This document shows, piece after piece, positions 42,360 through 51,263 of a stretch of DNA of 64,000 bases. Both the position numbers and the translations under genes were made by a program. Location of the stretch: contig NZ_JANRKL010000035.1 of assembly GCF_033763495.1 (NCBI RefSeq), positions 124,001-188,000 of the forward strand. The letters are read 5' to 3'. The notes beneath the pieces are model-generated. The model searched no databases and had not been told where the DNA came from. It saw only the letters and a list, made by a program, of their open reading frames with translations. This DNA comes from Haliscomenobacter sp033763495. Lineage in GTDB: Bacteria; Bacteroidota; Bacteroidia; Chitinophagales; Saprospiraceae. Each line of letters opens with the position of its first letter. Position 1 is the first letter of the stretch.

Positions 42360-43559
42360 ATGAAGGCAGACCATTTTATCGCTATAACCTGGATAGTATG
42401 GTTAAACATTCTTCCCCTGTCAGCCCAAATCCCCACCCTGGAAACCGGCTCCCAAAAACCCATGCCCGCCGAATGGATCGATCGCAGCACGGGGCACCAC
42501 ATCAAACGCCTCACCCCTATCGACCAGCCCAACGAGAGTTTTTATTTCCACAACAATCCCTTCCTCAAAACACCTGATGGCAAAGCGGATTTGATGGTTT
42601 ATTACCGTGGGGCACAGTTGTATGTGCTCAACTTAAAAACGATGATGCATACCCAACTCACCCACAAGTTGGCTCGAAAAGCCGGGGAAATTGTCGGAAA
42701 AATCCGTCGGGAAGTTTTTTATCAGGTCAAAGACAGTGTGTTTGCCACCCATATTGACCGGGCCACTACCCGCCTGGTTTGTATTTTTCCTGCTGATTTT
42801 AAAGGTTCAATCAGCACTCTGAATGCGAATGAAACCTTGCTGGCAGGCAGCTGGGCTGCGCCTGGCAAAGACTCCATTTACAAACTGTACCCTGGCAAAG
42901 GTGAATATTTCGACCGGATTTTTGACGCCAAAATCCCCCATACCTTGTTCACCATCAACCTAAAAACCGGAGCCTTGGAAAAAATCCACAGCGAGAATAC
43001 CTGGTTGGGTCACATCCAATTTTCGGTCACCGATCCCAATATTTTGATGTTTTGCCACGAAGGCCCCTGGCACAAAGTGGACCGCATCTGGAACATCAAC
43101 CTCAAGACCAAAGTGATCCAAAAAATCCACACCCGCACCATGGAGCGCGAAATTGCCGGGCACGAATTTTGGAGCTGGGACGGCAAAACCATCTGGTACG
43201 ATTTACAAATTCCCCGTGGAGAAACATTTTATCTTAATGGATACCGCTTAGCAGATGGCCTACAAACCCGCTATCAAATGCTCCGCGACGAGTGGTCGAT
43301 CCATTTCAACATTTCCCGGGATCAAAAACTCTTTTGTGGAGATGGCGGGAACCCCGGCCAGGTGGCAAAGGCAAAAGATGGCATGTGGATTTATCTTTTT
43401 CATCCCGAAAAGGATCATTTCAGGTCGGAAAAACTGGTAAACATGAAATTGCATGATTATCGACTGGAGCCGAATGTGCATTTTTCGCCGGATGGGAAAT
43501 GGGTGATTTTTCGGGCGAACTTTGAGGGGATGAGTCAGATTTATGCGGTGGAACTTTAA
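42360..43559 (+). CDS. oligogalacturonate lyase family protein, PL22
   Basis: A 399-aa protein with an N-terminal signal (ITWIVWLNILPLSAQ). The PL22 seven-bladed propeller is recognisable from WIDRSTGHHIKRLTPIDQPNESFYFHNNPF, EIAGHEFWSWDGKTIWYDL, DEWSIHFNIS and VHFSPDGKWVIF. The histidines in these blocks are the expected catalytic base and Mn2+ ligands. The enzyme splits short oligogalacturonides from pectin into unsaturated monomers. The usual family member is cytoplasmic or periplasmic; this one has a signal, so periplasmic action is likely. Confidence 0.85.
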   Translation: MKADHFIAITWIVWLNILPLSAQIPTLETGSQKPMPAEWIDRSTGHHIKRLTPIDQPNESFYFHNNPFLKTPDGKADLMVYYRGAQLYVLNLKTMMHTQLTHKLARKAGEIVGKIRREVFYQVKDSVFATHIDRATTRLVCIFPADFKGSISTLNANETLLAGSWAAPGKDSIYKLYPGKGEYFDRIFDAKIPHTLFTINLKTGALEKIHSENTWLGHIQFSVTDPNILMFCHEGPWHKVDRIWNINLKTKVIQKIHTRTMEREIAGHEFWSWDGKTIWYDLQIPRGETFYLNGYRLADGLQTRYQMLRDEWSIHFNISRDQKLFCGDGGNPGQVAKAKDGMWIYLFHPEKDHFRSEKLVNMKLHDYRLEPNVHFSPDGKWVIFRANFEGMSQIYAVEL

Positions 43560-43560
43560 G

Positions 43561-43620
43561 CTTAGGTGGTAAAAAATATTCTTTCACCACCTAAGAAACT
43601 TAAGGCACCTAAGGTTTCAC
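43561..43620. repeat. short CTTAGGTGG-family hairpin
   Basis: CTTAGGTGGT (43561-43570) pairs exactly with ACCACCTAAG (43586-43595) directly after the PL22 stop. Further family units (AAACTTAAGGCACCTAAGG) continue to 43620 without full pairing, as if one arm had been lengthened or the other trimmed. Confidence 0.65.
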
Positions 43621-43654
43621 CTAAGTAGTTTTGTATAAAAGGGATGGTTATCGA

Positions 43655-44959
43655 CTATTTCGTCAAAGTCCCCAGCAAGCCAGCAAACTCACCCGCTAAA
43701 TGCCTTCTGGTAAATTGCTGAATCCCTTCCGCACTCCCCTTCAATTCCGCCTTTTGGTAGGCAGCAAAAAACGCCAGAATGCTGTTTTTTAGCCCATCAA
43801 CGTCTTCATAATTGTGCAGTGCACCACCTTTGGTCAATTCAACAACTTTCGCCGAGTCACTGTCTTTGGGGCCGATTGCCAACAAAGGCCTGCCCGAGCC
43901 TAGGTATTCGTACAATTTGCCTGGAATAATCGTGCAGGAGTTCGGTGAATTATTGATCAACAAAAGTAATACCTGAGATTGTTGCTGGTACAATACAGCA
44001 TCTGAATGAGGCACGAAGTCGATGAATTCGGTATTGGATTCCAATCCGTATTTTTGCACCGATTCACGCACCGAAAAATCGGTTGGGCCAATCAGGCGGA
44101 TTTTAAGTTTTTGTTGCAAGTCTGGCGCTTCAGCTAAGGCAGCTTGTACTGCTTGCCAAAACACCTCGGGATTGCGGTCTTTGTTCATCGAGCCGATGTG
44201 AGCGATAGAAAACTCAGTATCGAGTTTTGCCGTTTCTGCTTGTGCAAAATCGGCATCGTCAAAACCATTAGGGATGACCGCGATGTCTTTTCGGCCACAA
44301 AGTTCCACAAATTCATCCCGAGAGCGCCAGGTAACCGCCACCACCCGGGATGCCTTGCGCAGGACCTTTTGCTCTAGTGCTTTGTGGCGCGCATCCGCCC
44401 AGGAAGTCAGACGAAGGTCTTTGTAAAAGTCGATATTGGTCCAGGGGTCCCTGAAATCGGCTACCCAGGGGATACCAGTTGCCTTGTGCACGCCCTCTGC
44501 AATCAGGTGCATGCTGTGCGGCGGCCCGGTGGATACGATGGCGTCTACCGGGTGCTCCTTTAAGTATTTCGTGAGGTACTTGATCGAGGGTTTGATCCAG
44601 AACATCCGGGCATCGGGAATAAAAAAATTGCCCCGGATGAAGACCGATACCTTTTGAGCCAGGCTTTCTTTTTTCCCTTCGTTGATGAAGCCGGAGTAAA
44701 TTTTTTCTTCTTTTTTCCGACCTAGAAATTGCTTGTACAATTGATAGGGCTCCCAAATCGGCGTTTTGACCACCTGCAAATCGGGTGCAACTTCTTTGGC
44801 CAGGCTTTCGTCAAAGGCCGCGGTTTCGCCATTTTCAGGCGTGTATACGACGGGTTCCCAGCCATATTGCCGAATGTATTTGGTCATTTTGACCCAACGC
44901 ATTACCCCGCCGCCGCCAGCGGGGGGCCAGTAATAGGTGATGAGTAGAAATTTTTTCAT
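43655..44959 (-). CDS. glycosyltransferase family 4 protein
   Basis: A 434-aa GT-B protein. The N-terminus (LITYYWPPAGGGGVMRWVKMTKYI) and the acceptor-side VSTGPPHSMHLIAEGV and WVADFRDPWTNIDFY are typical of GT4-type enzymes in Bacteroidota polysaccharide genes. The donor domain has IAHIGSMNKDRNPEVF and GKLYEYLGSGRPLLAIGP, the E-containing loop that holds the sugar nucleotide. It probably adds a sugar to a lipid-linked or surface glycan on the cytoplasmic side. It lies 32 bp after a UbiA-like membrane protein on the same strand. Confidence 0.85.
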   Translation of the reverse strand: MKKFLLITYYWPPAGGGGVMRWVKMTKYIRQYGWEPVVYTPENGETAAFDESLAKEVAPDLQVVKTPIWEPYQLYKQFLGRKKEEKIYSGFINEGKKESLAQKVSVFIRGNFFIPDARMFWIKPSIKYLTKYLKEHPVDAIVSTGPPHSMHLIAEGVHKATGIPWVADFRDPWTNIDFYKDLRLTSWADARHKALEQKVLRKASRVVAVTWRSRDEFVELCGRKDIAVIPNGFDDADFAQAETAKLDTEFSIAHIGSMNKDRNPEVFWQAVQAALAEAPDLQQKLKIRLIGPTDFSVRESVQKYGLESNTEFIDFVPHSDAVLYQQQSQVLLLLINNSPNSCTIIPGKLYEYLGSGRPLLAIGPKDSDSAKVVELTKGGALHNYEDVDGLKNSILAFFAAYQKAELKGSAEGIQQFTRRHLAGEFAGLLGTLTK

Positions 44960-44991
44960 AAGGACGCAAAAGTAAACAAATATTGAAACCC

Positions 44992-45894
44992 TTAAAAGTA
45001 AAGCATAGCAATCGAGCCACAGACTGCCTTAACCAACAATAAACCGTCGATCACGATAAGATAGTACAAAATGGAGCGTCTTTTTTTGAGCGCTTGCACT
45101 GCAAACAGCATGCCTATGAAGGGCGTTGTGTTCAAGCTAATTTTCATCATCGAAAAGTTGTGGGTGAAGCCATACAACCAAAAGATAGCCAGTCCGATGA
45201 TGCTCAGGGGGAATAAAATGCTGAACAGGGTATTCCGCAAGCCCCGTTGCACTACGAAGGTATTCAGGCGTTGTCGGGCATCGCTGGCGTAATCCTTAAT
45301 GTCGAACATGATGCCGATCAGGGCAACAAACATTAGGTTTTTGACGAACAAGCGATAGCCTACCCCATCCAGCCCACCCGCTTGCGTGTGGGTAATTTTG
45401 AACCATAAAATGGGATACAAGGTGCAAATGCCCGCCCAGCAAAAGCCAATCACAAAGGGTTTGAGCACTCCGATTTTGCGCAGGTTGTACTGCTCATTAA
45501 AACTAATCCCGTAATAAGCAATGCCCAGAAATGGAATAGATAAACTCAAGGCCCATTGTAGGGCGCTCATTTGTAGCATGGCCTGGCCATAGGTCAGTAC
45601 AAAATAGAAAGCGTATCCGCAACAAATCACCAGTAAAAGGGCCTGACTCCACCGAACAAAGTGCCCGTGGTCTAAATACCAGGTTGCTCTTAAATCTTGC
45701 ACAGTTTCCGTTTTGTCCAAGAGGTAAGGTAAGGTGTAAAACCAGGTCGTCAGGGCAAAAACAGCAAGGTAATACGCCCAATCCGCCAGTGGGTATTCTT
45801 GCTGCAACGTTGCTTCAATAGACAGGGCTACCGCACACAGTCCATAAAAGTAATTGCCATAAAAAAAGCCATGAACAATGGAGCGAATTTGCAT
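44992..45894 (-). CDS. UbiA-like prenyltransferase family membrane protein
   Basis: A 300-aa protein with about nine membrane segments. It has NLRKIGVLKPFVIGFCWAG and FDIKDYASDARQRLNTF, where DxxD-like acid motifs of the UbiA family would bind the prenyl diphosphate through Mg2+. The first acidic motif is poorly conserved, so activity is uncertain. UbiA proteins attach prenyl chains to aromatic or sugar acceptors in quinone, lipid or cell-wall lipid carrier synthesis. Confidence 0.6.
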   Translation of the reverse strand: MQIRSIVHGFFYGNYFYGLCAVALSIEATLQQEYPLADWAYYLAVFALTTWFYTLPYLLDKTETVQDLRATWYLDHGHFVRWSQALLLVICCGYAFYFVLTYGQAMLQMSALQWALSLSIPFLGIAYYGISFNEQYNLRKIGVLKPFVIGFCWAGICTLYPILWFKITHTQAGGLDGVGYRLFVKNLMFVALIGIMFDIKDYASDARQRLNTFVVQRGLRNTLFSILFPLSIIGLAIFWLYGFTHNFSMMKISLNTTPFIGMLFAVQALKKRRSILYYLIVIDGLLLVKAVCGSIAMLYF

Positions 45895-45947
45895 GGAGCT
45901 TTGGGTCTAAAACCTTTTTCATTCCATGTAAAATTACAGTACTTGGT

Positions 45948-46625
45948 TCAAAAATGAAACGATTCAAATTTATCCCCCAGTACAAATTGCCGCATTTCTT
46001 CATCCAGTTGCTGGAAGTCCTTCTTTTCTACCCTTTGGGCAATTTCGCCACCCCGCAATACGTAAATTTGGTCGCAGGTATCGTTCAAGGTGGAAAAAAT
46101 ATGGGAAGAAATCAAGATGGTTTTCTGTGCTACCTTCAAACGCTCAATGATCGCAGCAATAAGCATATTGCTTTGGATGTCAACGCCATTGAAGGGTTCA
46201 TCCAGGATGAAAAAGTCGTTTTTTTGGAGCAAAATTCCTGTGAATGCCAGTTTCTTTTTCATGCCTGTTGAATAAGTTTCAGCATATTGGCTCAAAGGCA
46301 AATCGAAGATGTTTTTTTCGGCAAAATTACTCAACGGGATATTCCGGGCATTGCACAACAGTTGCAGGTACTCTAATCCGGTGATTTTGGGCAAAAAGAA
46401 AGGATTGGTGGGTAAAAAGCCCAACTGGTTTTTTAAAATCGGATAAGGACTGCTGATGTTCCCGGAGCAAGACTCCAAACCTGCAATACATTTGAACAAA
46501 GTGGTTTTGCCTGCGCCGTTTTCGCCCACGATGCCGTACACTTTTCCTGGCTCCAGCTCGAAGTTGATTTGCTTCAACACCGATTTTGGGCCGTAACTTT
46601 TGCTCAAATTGTCAATCTGAATCAT
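45948..46625 (-). CDS. ABC transporter ATP-binding protein
   Basis: Start at 46625 (MIQIDNLSKSYGPKSVLKQ); the longer frame to 46703 lies inside the upstream gene. A 225-aa ATPase with Walker A VGENGAGKTT, a variant signature (YSTGMKKKLAF), Walker B FILDEPFNGVD and H-loop ISSHIF. The set resembles the ATPase of two-gene export or drug-type ABC systems. Its start overlaps the end of the membrane protein gene by 4 bp, so they form one transporter. Confidence 0.88.
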   Translation of the reverse strand: MIQIDNLSKSYGPKSVLKQINFELEPGKVYGIVGENGAGKTTLFKCIAGLESCSGNISSPYPILKNQLGFLPTNPFFLPKITGLEYLQLLCNARNIPLSNFAEKNIFDLPLSQYAETYSTGMKKKLAFTGILLQKNDFFILDEPFNGVDIQSNMLIAAIIERLKVAQKTILISSHIFSTLNDTCDQIYVLRGGEIAQRVEKKDFQQLDEEMRQFVLGDKFESFHF

Positions 46626-47539
46626 TGTAGGTACACATTTAAACGCTGTACAGCTCGTTTGTAAAATAGAGGCATTACAATCAACAGCAAAGGTGGAAAC
46701 CATACACCAAGACCAAAAAACAACACCTGAGGCAGGCTCATCTCCCGAGGGTAAGCGGAGTATTTAGCCAAAATTATCGCCCCCATCAGAAACAAACCCA
46801 ATCCTAAAACCAACCACAAAATCCAGCTTTTGTCCCAAAAGAAAATACTCATTATCAGCACCATTGGAAAAGCCAACAGGGACAGGTAAAGCCAGGCAGT
46901 TGCCATTTTTTTAGCTAAAAATCGTTGAGCAGTACAGTTGTAGATCCAAACGTAGTACTCATTTTCCGGTACGGCATAATGGCTCATGGCCAATAAACAC
47001 ACAAAGGCCAGGCTCCCCACACCAAGGTTAAAATTATCCACATCAATGGCTTTCCAGGCTACAAAATAAGCAACCAAATAAAGCAGCCAGTATTTGCGAA
47101 ACCCGGCGGTAAACTCAAACGGAAAGCGAAAAAATGGTGTGGGAATGCTCAGGTTAAGGCGACCGGCTGAATTAAACAGGCTGAGAAGCAAGGCAGCGAC
47201 CAATAGGCCTCCCGCTAATAAAAATTCAGCTTTATAGTACAAAAAAAAGACAAAGGGAATCTCCAGCAAAGTATTCTCAACAGCCCTAAGTTGCCGATAA
47301 CTTGCCAATGGAAAAGTCGATTTTAAAAAATCATTGCGTTCCTTGTTACCAAAACCAAATGTCAGGCTGAGACCAACCGCAGCATAGAAATATCCAGCAT
47401 AAGTCGTTTTGTAAAACAGGTAAAAGGACAACCCGAGGAAAACCAGAATGCCAAGGAAGTAACCCATAACAGGATGCAGTCCCAGCTCTTCCATTTTTCG
47501 GCTCAGGATCCGTTGTTGGAGGATAAAATAGTAGTACAT
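46622..47539 (-). CDS. ABC transporter permease-like membrane protein
   Basis: A 305-aa protein with eight or so hydrophobic segments (GYFLGILVFLGLSFYLFY, LAGGLLVAALLLSLF, YWLLYLVAYFVAW, WLYLSLLAFPMVLIMSIFFW, WLVLGLGLFLMGAIIL, VLFFGLGVWFPPLLLIVMPLFY). I do not recognise a named family. The 4-bp overlap with the ATPase gene makes it the likely membrane subunit. Substrate unknown. Confidence 0.65.
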   Translation of the reverse strand: MYYYFILQQRILSRKMEELGLHPVMGYFLGILVFLGLSFYLFYKTTYAGYFYAAVGLSLTFGFGNKERNDFLKSTFPLASYRQLRAVENTLLEIPFVFFLYYKAEFLLAGGLLVAALLLSLFNSAGRLNLSIPTPFFRFPFEFTAGFRKYWLLYLVAYFVAWKAIDVDNFNLGVGSLAFVCLLAMSHYAVPENEYYVWIYNCTAQRFLAKKMATAWLYLSLLAFPMVLIMSIFFWDKSWILWLVLGLGLFLMGAIILAKYSAYPREMSLPQVLFFGLGVWFPPLLLIVMPLFYKRAVQRLNVYLQ

Positions 47540-47582
47540 GCGCCGATTAGTTGCCTACAAGTCTAAAAAATTACAAGGGGAG

Positions 47583-48551
47583 TTATTTTCCCAGCACCTC
47601 CACGGTATTCAACTCCGGCCCACCGCCCCGGTTTTTTGACCCAGCACCGATGTACAATTTTCCTTTGACTTGCACGACCTGGGTGCCGTGGCGAGTGGTG
47701 TTGAGTTTGGCCCATTTCTCCCAAACGTTCTTTTTTACATCGTAGGCTTCTACTTCATTGTGGGCTTCCACATGGGCAGTTGATTCACCACCAATAACTA
47801 CAACCTTTCCTTTGTACGCGATAGCCGTGGCTCCGGCCCGAGGCGTGGGGATGTTTTTGCTCGCATCCAGCGTTTTCCAGGTATTTGTTTTAAAATCGTA
47901 GACATCCACCTCATTCAAGGTGAGTTGCAATACCTGATTGGTTTTGGCCCAGGAGGTGCGGCCACCAGCCACCACCAGTTTATCTTTGACCACTGCCACC
48001 GAAATGTGATCCCGGGCATGCGGAGCATCGGGTAGTTTCCTCCAAGTGTTCGTAGCCGGGTCGTATTCGTCAAACCAGCCTACAAACCCATCCCAGTGCC
48101 CATCCTGAATGCCACAAACGATGTAAAATTTGTCATCGCGAATGAAGGTGCCCGCTGCACCGCGCAGGCGGTCTTTGGGGATTTCCGGGCCTTTGCGCCA
48201 GGCATTTTGGACGGGGTTAAAAATGTATATGTTTTCAATCGGCTTCTCGTGTGGGTAAGAACCCGTAAAAGCGCCCAACACATAGATTTCTCCTTTGTAG
48301 CTCAAGGCCTGAAAGTGGCTCATTTCCATCGGCGTTTGTTGCAAAGCCTTCCAGGTTTTGGTCGACAAATCGAGTTCGTCCACGGGCCGCATGCCCCGGC
48401 CGCCCAACAAGTACAGGCGATTGCCGATGGCAGCCATGGCATTTTCGTGACGGGTGCTGCATTCATTTTGGGTAGGTAAAATCTGCCAGCTTTGAGCTGT
48501 AAGAACCCCGCTAAGGCCCAGTACGCTGAGGAAAAAAAGACCAATACGCAT
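47583..48551 (-). CDS. kelch-repeat secreted protein
   Basis: A 322-aa protein with a signal peptide (MRIGLFFLSVLGLSGVLTAQ). At least five kelch repeats of about 50 residues are visible by GG or similar motifs and paired W residues: MAAIGNRLYLLGGRGM, ALSYKGEIYVLGAF, VAVVKDKLVVAGGR, AIAYKGKVVVIGGES and QVKGKLYIGAGS. They fold into one beta-propeller, a protein- or sugar-binding platform in the periplasm or on the cell surface. No catalytic residues can be named. Confidence 0.9.
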   Translation of the reverse strand: MRIGLFFLSVLGLSGVLTAQSWQILPTQNECSTRHENAMAAIGNRLYLLGGRGMRPVDELDLSTKTWKALQQTPMEMSHFQALSYKGEIYVLGAFTGSYPHEKPIENIYIFNPVQNAWRKGPEIPKDRLRGAAGTFIRDDKFYIVCGIQDGHWDGFVGWFDEYDPATNTWRKLPDAPHARDHISVAVVKDKLVVAGGRTSWAKTNQVLQLTLNEVDVYDFKTNTWKTLDASKNIPTPRAGATAIAYKGKVVVIGGESTAHVEAHNEVEAYDVKKNVWEKWAKLNTTRHGTQVVQVKGKLYIGAGSKNRGGGPELNTVEVLGK

Positions 48552-48675
48552 GTTTGTTCAAGTTTGGCTAAAGATAATCAAGATAAAAAGGGTGAATAAT
48601 ATCTCTAGCAAAATTATGTCGCAATCGCCCCACAAGTTGTCGCATTCGCACCACATTTTGTTTTCAAAATAAATA

Positions 48676-48683
48676 TATCTTTA
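48676..48683 (+). promoter_or_regulatory. probable -7 box (TATCTTTA) for the VOC genes
   Basis: Matches TAnnTTTG at seven of eight positions, 47 bp before the first VOC gene. A TTG lies 15 bases upstream of it, shorter than the usual -33 spacing. Confidence 0.35.
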
Positions 48684-48730
48684 CATTGTTAAACTTTTAA
48701 AACACATTTATCACCCACAAAACTTTAAAC

Positions 48731-49171
48731 ATGGCAAGCGTAAGCACCTATCTCAATTTCCCTGGCAACACCGAAGCAGCTTTCAATTATTACAAATCAG
48801 TATTTGGTACGGAATTCAGTGGCGATGGCATCATGCGTTTCAGCAGTGTACCACCACAGGACGGGGCACCTCCTATGCCTGAAGAACACCTCAATCTGGT
48901 GATGCACGTTGCATTGCCCATCATGGGTGGACACAGCATCATGGGCACTGATGCACCTGATACCATGGGCTTCAAGATCCAATTTGGCAACAATTCCTAT
49001 ATCTGCCTTTCTCCTGACACCAAAGCAGAAACCAAACGCTTGTTTGATGCGCTTTCCGCTGGAGGCAAAGTAGAGACAGCGTTGCAAGAAATGTTTTGGG
49101 GAAGTTTATTCGGAAGTTGTACCGATCAATTTGGCGTACTGTGGATGTTTGATTGCGCAGAAAAAGCTTAA
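48731..49171 (+). CDS. VOC superfamily protein (PhnB-like)
   Basis: A 146-aa glyoxalase-fold protein of the PhnB/3-demethylubiquinone methyltransferase-like VOC group: YLNFPGNTEAAFNYYKSVFGTEF, HLNLVMHVALPIMGGHSIMGTDAPD, and FWGSLFGSCTDQFGVLWMFD. The family includes fosfomycin-resistance-like and dioxygenase relatives, but PhnB-type members lack a known reaction. The paralogous fusion gene starts 27 bp later, so the two are probably translated together. Confidence 0.88.
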   Translation: MASVSTYLNFPGNTEAAFNYYKSVFGTEFSGDGIMRFSSVPPQDGAPPMPEEHLNLVMHVALPIMGGHSIMGTDAPDTMGFKIQFGNNSYICLSPDTKAETKRLFDALSAGGKVETALQEMFWGSLFGSCTDQFGVLWMFDCAEKA

Positions 49172-49197
49172 TTTCAACGGCAAAAAAAACAGTCCTG

Positions 49198-50442
49198 ATG
49201 CAAAATAAAATCTATCCCTGCCTTTGGTTTGATGGCCAAGCTAAAGCAGCCGCCGAGTTTTACTGCTCCGTTTTTGGAGATGGTAAAATTACGACCGACA
49301 GTGGCATGGTGGTCAACTTTGAATTGAGTGGCCAAAAATTCATGGGGCTCAATGGTGGGCCTCAGTTCAAAATCAATCCTTCCATTTCCTTCTATGTGGT
49401 TTGCGAAAGTGAGGCCGAAATAAACTCGGCCTGGGCGCAGCTCAGCAGCGGAGGTATGGTGATGATGCCTATTGGCAAATACGCCTGGAGTGAAAAATAC
49501 GGTTGGTTGCAAGACCAATACGGAGTATCCTGGCAATTGACCCTGGGCAAAATGGAGGATGTTGGTCAAAAATTTACGCCGCTGATCATGTTTGCCAATG
49601 AACAGAATGGCAAGGCCGAAGCAGCCATCAATGCCTATTCCAGTTTGTTTCCTGAATCTTCTCTTGTAGGTATCGCCCGTTTTGAAGAAGGAGAACCCAG
49701 CCCCGGTATGATCAAACACGCCCAGTTCAAACTACATGGTCAGGTTTTTATGGTCATGGACGCTCCGGGCAACCATAATTTCAAATTTAACGAAGGTTTG
49801 TCTTTGGTGGTGGATTGCCAGGGGCAGGAGGAAGTTGACCATTATTGGAATGGCTTCACTGCCAAAGGGGAAGAAAGTATGTGTGCCTGGCTGAAGGATG
49901 AGTTTGGCGTATCCTGGCAAATTGTACCTCGGGAATTGATGTTTGCCCTAGCAGACCCTGATCCCGATGCAGCTCAATACGCGATGAATGCCCTGTTTCA
50001 AATGCGGAAAATCGAAATTATCAAGCTCAAACCACCCACCGTCATTACCGTAAAAAGCACGGTCACCGTGCCTGTTGAAAAAGCCTGGGAATACTGGACC
50101 ACACCGGAACACATCATGCAGTGGAACAATGCTTCCGACGATTGGCATACACCCAAAGCGGAAAACGACCTACGTCCAGGTGGCCGTTTTGTTTACACCA
50201 TGGCGGCCAAGGATGGCAGCATGAGTTTTGATTTTGGTGGTAATTTTGATGAAGTGGTTCCCAATGAACGCCTGACTTACACCATCGACGACGGTCGTAA
50301 GGTGGAGGTGACTTTCAAGAGGAGTGACCAGAGTACTGAAGTGATTGAGGCTTTTGAAGCGGAAAATATGCATAGCCATGAGTTGCAGGAAGCGGGGTGG
50401 CAGGCGATATTGGATAACTTCAAGCGGCACGTTGAGGGATAA
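49198..50442 (+). CDS. fusion of two VOC (PhnB-like) domains and an SRPBCC/AHSA1 domain
   Basis: A 414-aa protein with start ATG at 49198 (MQNKIYPCLWFDGQAKAAAEFY). VOC domain 1 covers residues 1-120 and ends YGWLQDQYGVSWQLTLG. VOC domain 2 covers about 125-265 and ends WLKDEFGVSWQIVPREL. An AHSA1/SRPBCC domain follows from about residue 275 (ITVKSTVTVPVEKAWEYWTTPEHIMQWNNASDDW) to the end. Each part is a ligand-binding fold, so the product is probably one soluble binding or enzyme protein. No active-site residue can be assigned. The order matches separate neighbouring genes in other bacteria. Confidence 0.88.
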   Translation: MQNKIYPCLWFDGQAKAAAEFYCSVFGDGKITTDSGMVVNFELSGQKFMGLNGGPQFKINPSISFYVVCESEAEINSAWAQLSSGGMVMMPIGKYAWSEKYGWLQDQYGVSWQLTLGKMEDVGQKFTPLIMFANEQNGKAEAAINAYSSLFPESSLVGIARFEEGEPSPGMIKHAQFKLHGQVFMVMDAPGNHNFKFNEGLSLVVDCQGQEEVDHYWNGFTAKGEESMCAWLKDEFGVSWQIVPRELMFALADPDPDAAQYAMNALFQMRKIEIIKLKPPTVITVKSTVTVPVEKAWEYWTTPEHIMQWNNASDDWHTPKAENDLRPGGRFVYTMAAKDGSMSFDFGGNFDEVVPNERLTYTIDDGRKVEVTFKRSDQSTEVIEAFEAENMHSHELQEAGWQAILDNFKRHVEG

Positions 50443-50460
50443 TTTTCGCCTTTGACCTTA

Positions 50461-50508
50461 TAAAAGGGGTACAAACGTAACGCTCTAATTTCACCTGTAC
50501 CCCTTTTA
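50461..50508. terminator. bidirectional hairpin terminator
   Basis: TAAAAGGGGTACA (50461-50473) and TGTACCCCTTTTA (50496-50508) form a perfect 13-bp stem with flanking A/T-runs, directly after the VOC fusion gene. It should end that transcript. Confidence 0.8.
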
Positions 50509-50568
50509 TTCAGTGCTTTGATTTTATGCCAATTCCGGCTATCTTTGTAAAAACCAGTTTGAACAATT

Positions 50569-51198
50569 ATGCCAACTGTACTCGAATCTCAGGATGTGGT
50601 TGCCAATGTTTTCAAGGTGAAATTTCACCTTGAAAAACCCTTGCGCATGGATGCAAAAGACATGAGCAGTGAGGAGTTTTTTGCCTTCTGCCAACTCAAT
50701 GATGACCTGCGGATTGAACGTGCTGCGGATGGCCAAATGATTATAATGGCGCCAACGGGATCAGAAACTGGAAACAGAAATTCAGAAATTAATGCTGAAA
50801 TAGTTTTTTGGAATCGTATACATAAATTAGGGGTTACTTTTGATTCTTCCACTGGTTTCACATTGCCCAATGGAGCTGAGCGTGCCCCCGATACTGCCTG
50901 GATTCGCAAAGAGCGCTGGGATGCCCTTGGCATTCAGGAAAAGAAAAAATTTGCTCCTATTGCCCCGGATTTCGTACTCGAACTGCGCTCTGAAAACCAA
51001 AGCCTCAGCGAACTCCGCGAAAAAATGGACGAATACATGGATTGTGGCTGCCGCTTGGGTTGGTTAATCGACCCACAAAATCGGCGCACCTATGTGTACA
51101 ATGAAAATGGAGAAATCCAAACGGTGTCGTTTGAAGAGAAATTGAGCGGAGGTGAGGTGATGCCGGGATTGGAAGTAGTCTGGGGGGAGGTAATTTGA
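50569..51198 (+). CDS. Uma2 family (DUF820) PD-(D/E)XK nuclease-fold protein
   Basis: A 209-aa protein with MSSEEFFAFCQLNDDLRIER, IIMAPTGSETGNRNSEINAEI, RAPDTAWIRKERW and FAPIAPDFVLELRSENQSLSELREKMDEYMDCGCRLGWLIDPQNR. The D of RAPD and the E of LELRS are the expected metal ligands of the nuclease fold. Its sequence is only distantly like that of the Uma2 protein at 14013-14594, so they are not recent duplicates. It is flanked by hairpins on both sides and has no operon partner. Confidence 0.9.
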   Translation: MPTVLESQDVVANVFKVKFHLEKPLRMDAKDMSSEEFFAFCQLNDDLRIERAADGQMIIMAPTGSETGNRNSEINAEIVFWNRIHKLGVTFDSSTGFTLPNGAERAPDTAWIRKERWDALGIQEKKKFAPIAPDFVLELRSENQSLSELREKMDEYMDCGCRLGWLIDPQNRRTYVYNENGEIQTVSFEEKLSGGEVMPGLEVVWGEVI

Positions 51199-51219
51199 AG
51201 GAAGGCATCAGGTCATAAT

Positions 51220-51250
51220 AAAGGTGCTATCATCTTGAAATAGCACCTTT
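51220..51250. terminator. bidirectional hairpin terminator
   Basis: AAAGGTGCTAT (51220-51230) pairs exactly with ATAGCACCTTT (51240-51250) between the convergent Uma2 (+) and ric (-) genes. Confidence 0.75.
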
Positions 51251-51263
51251 CATCTATCACAAT

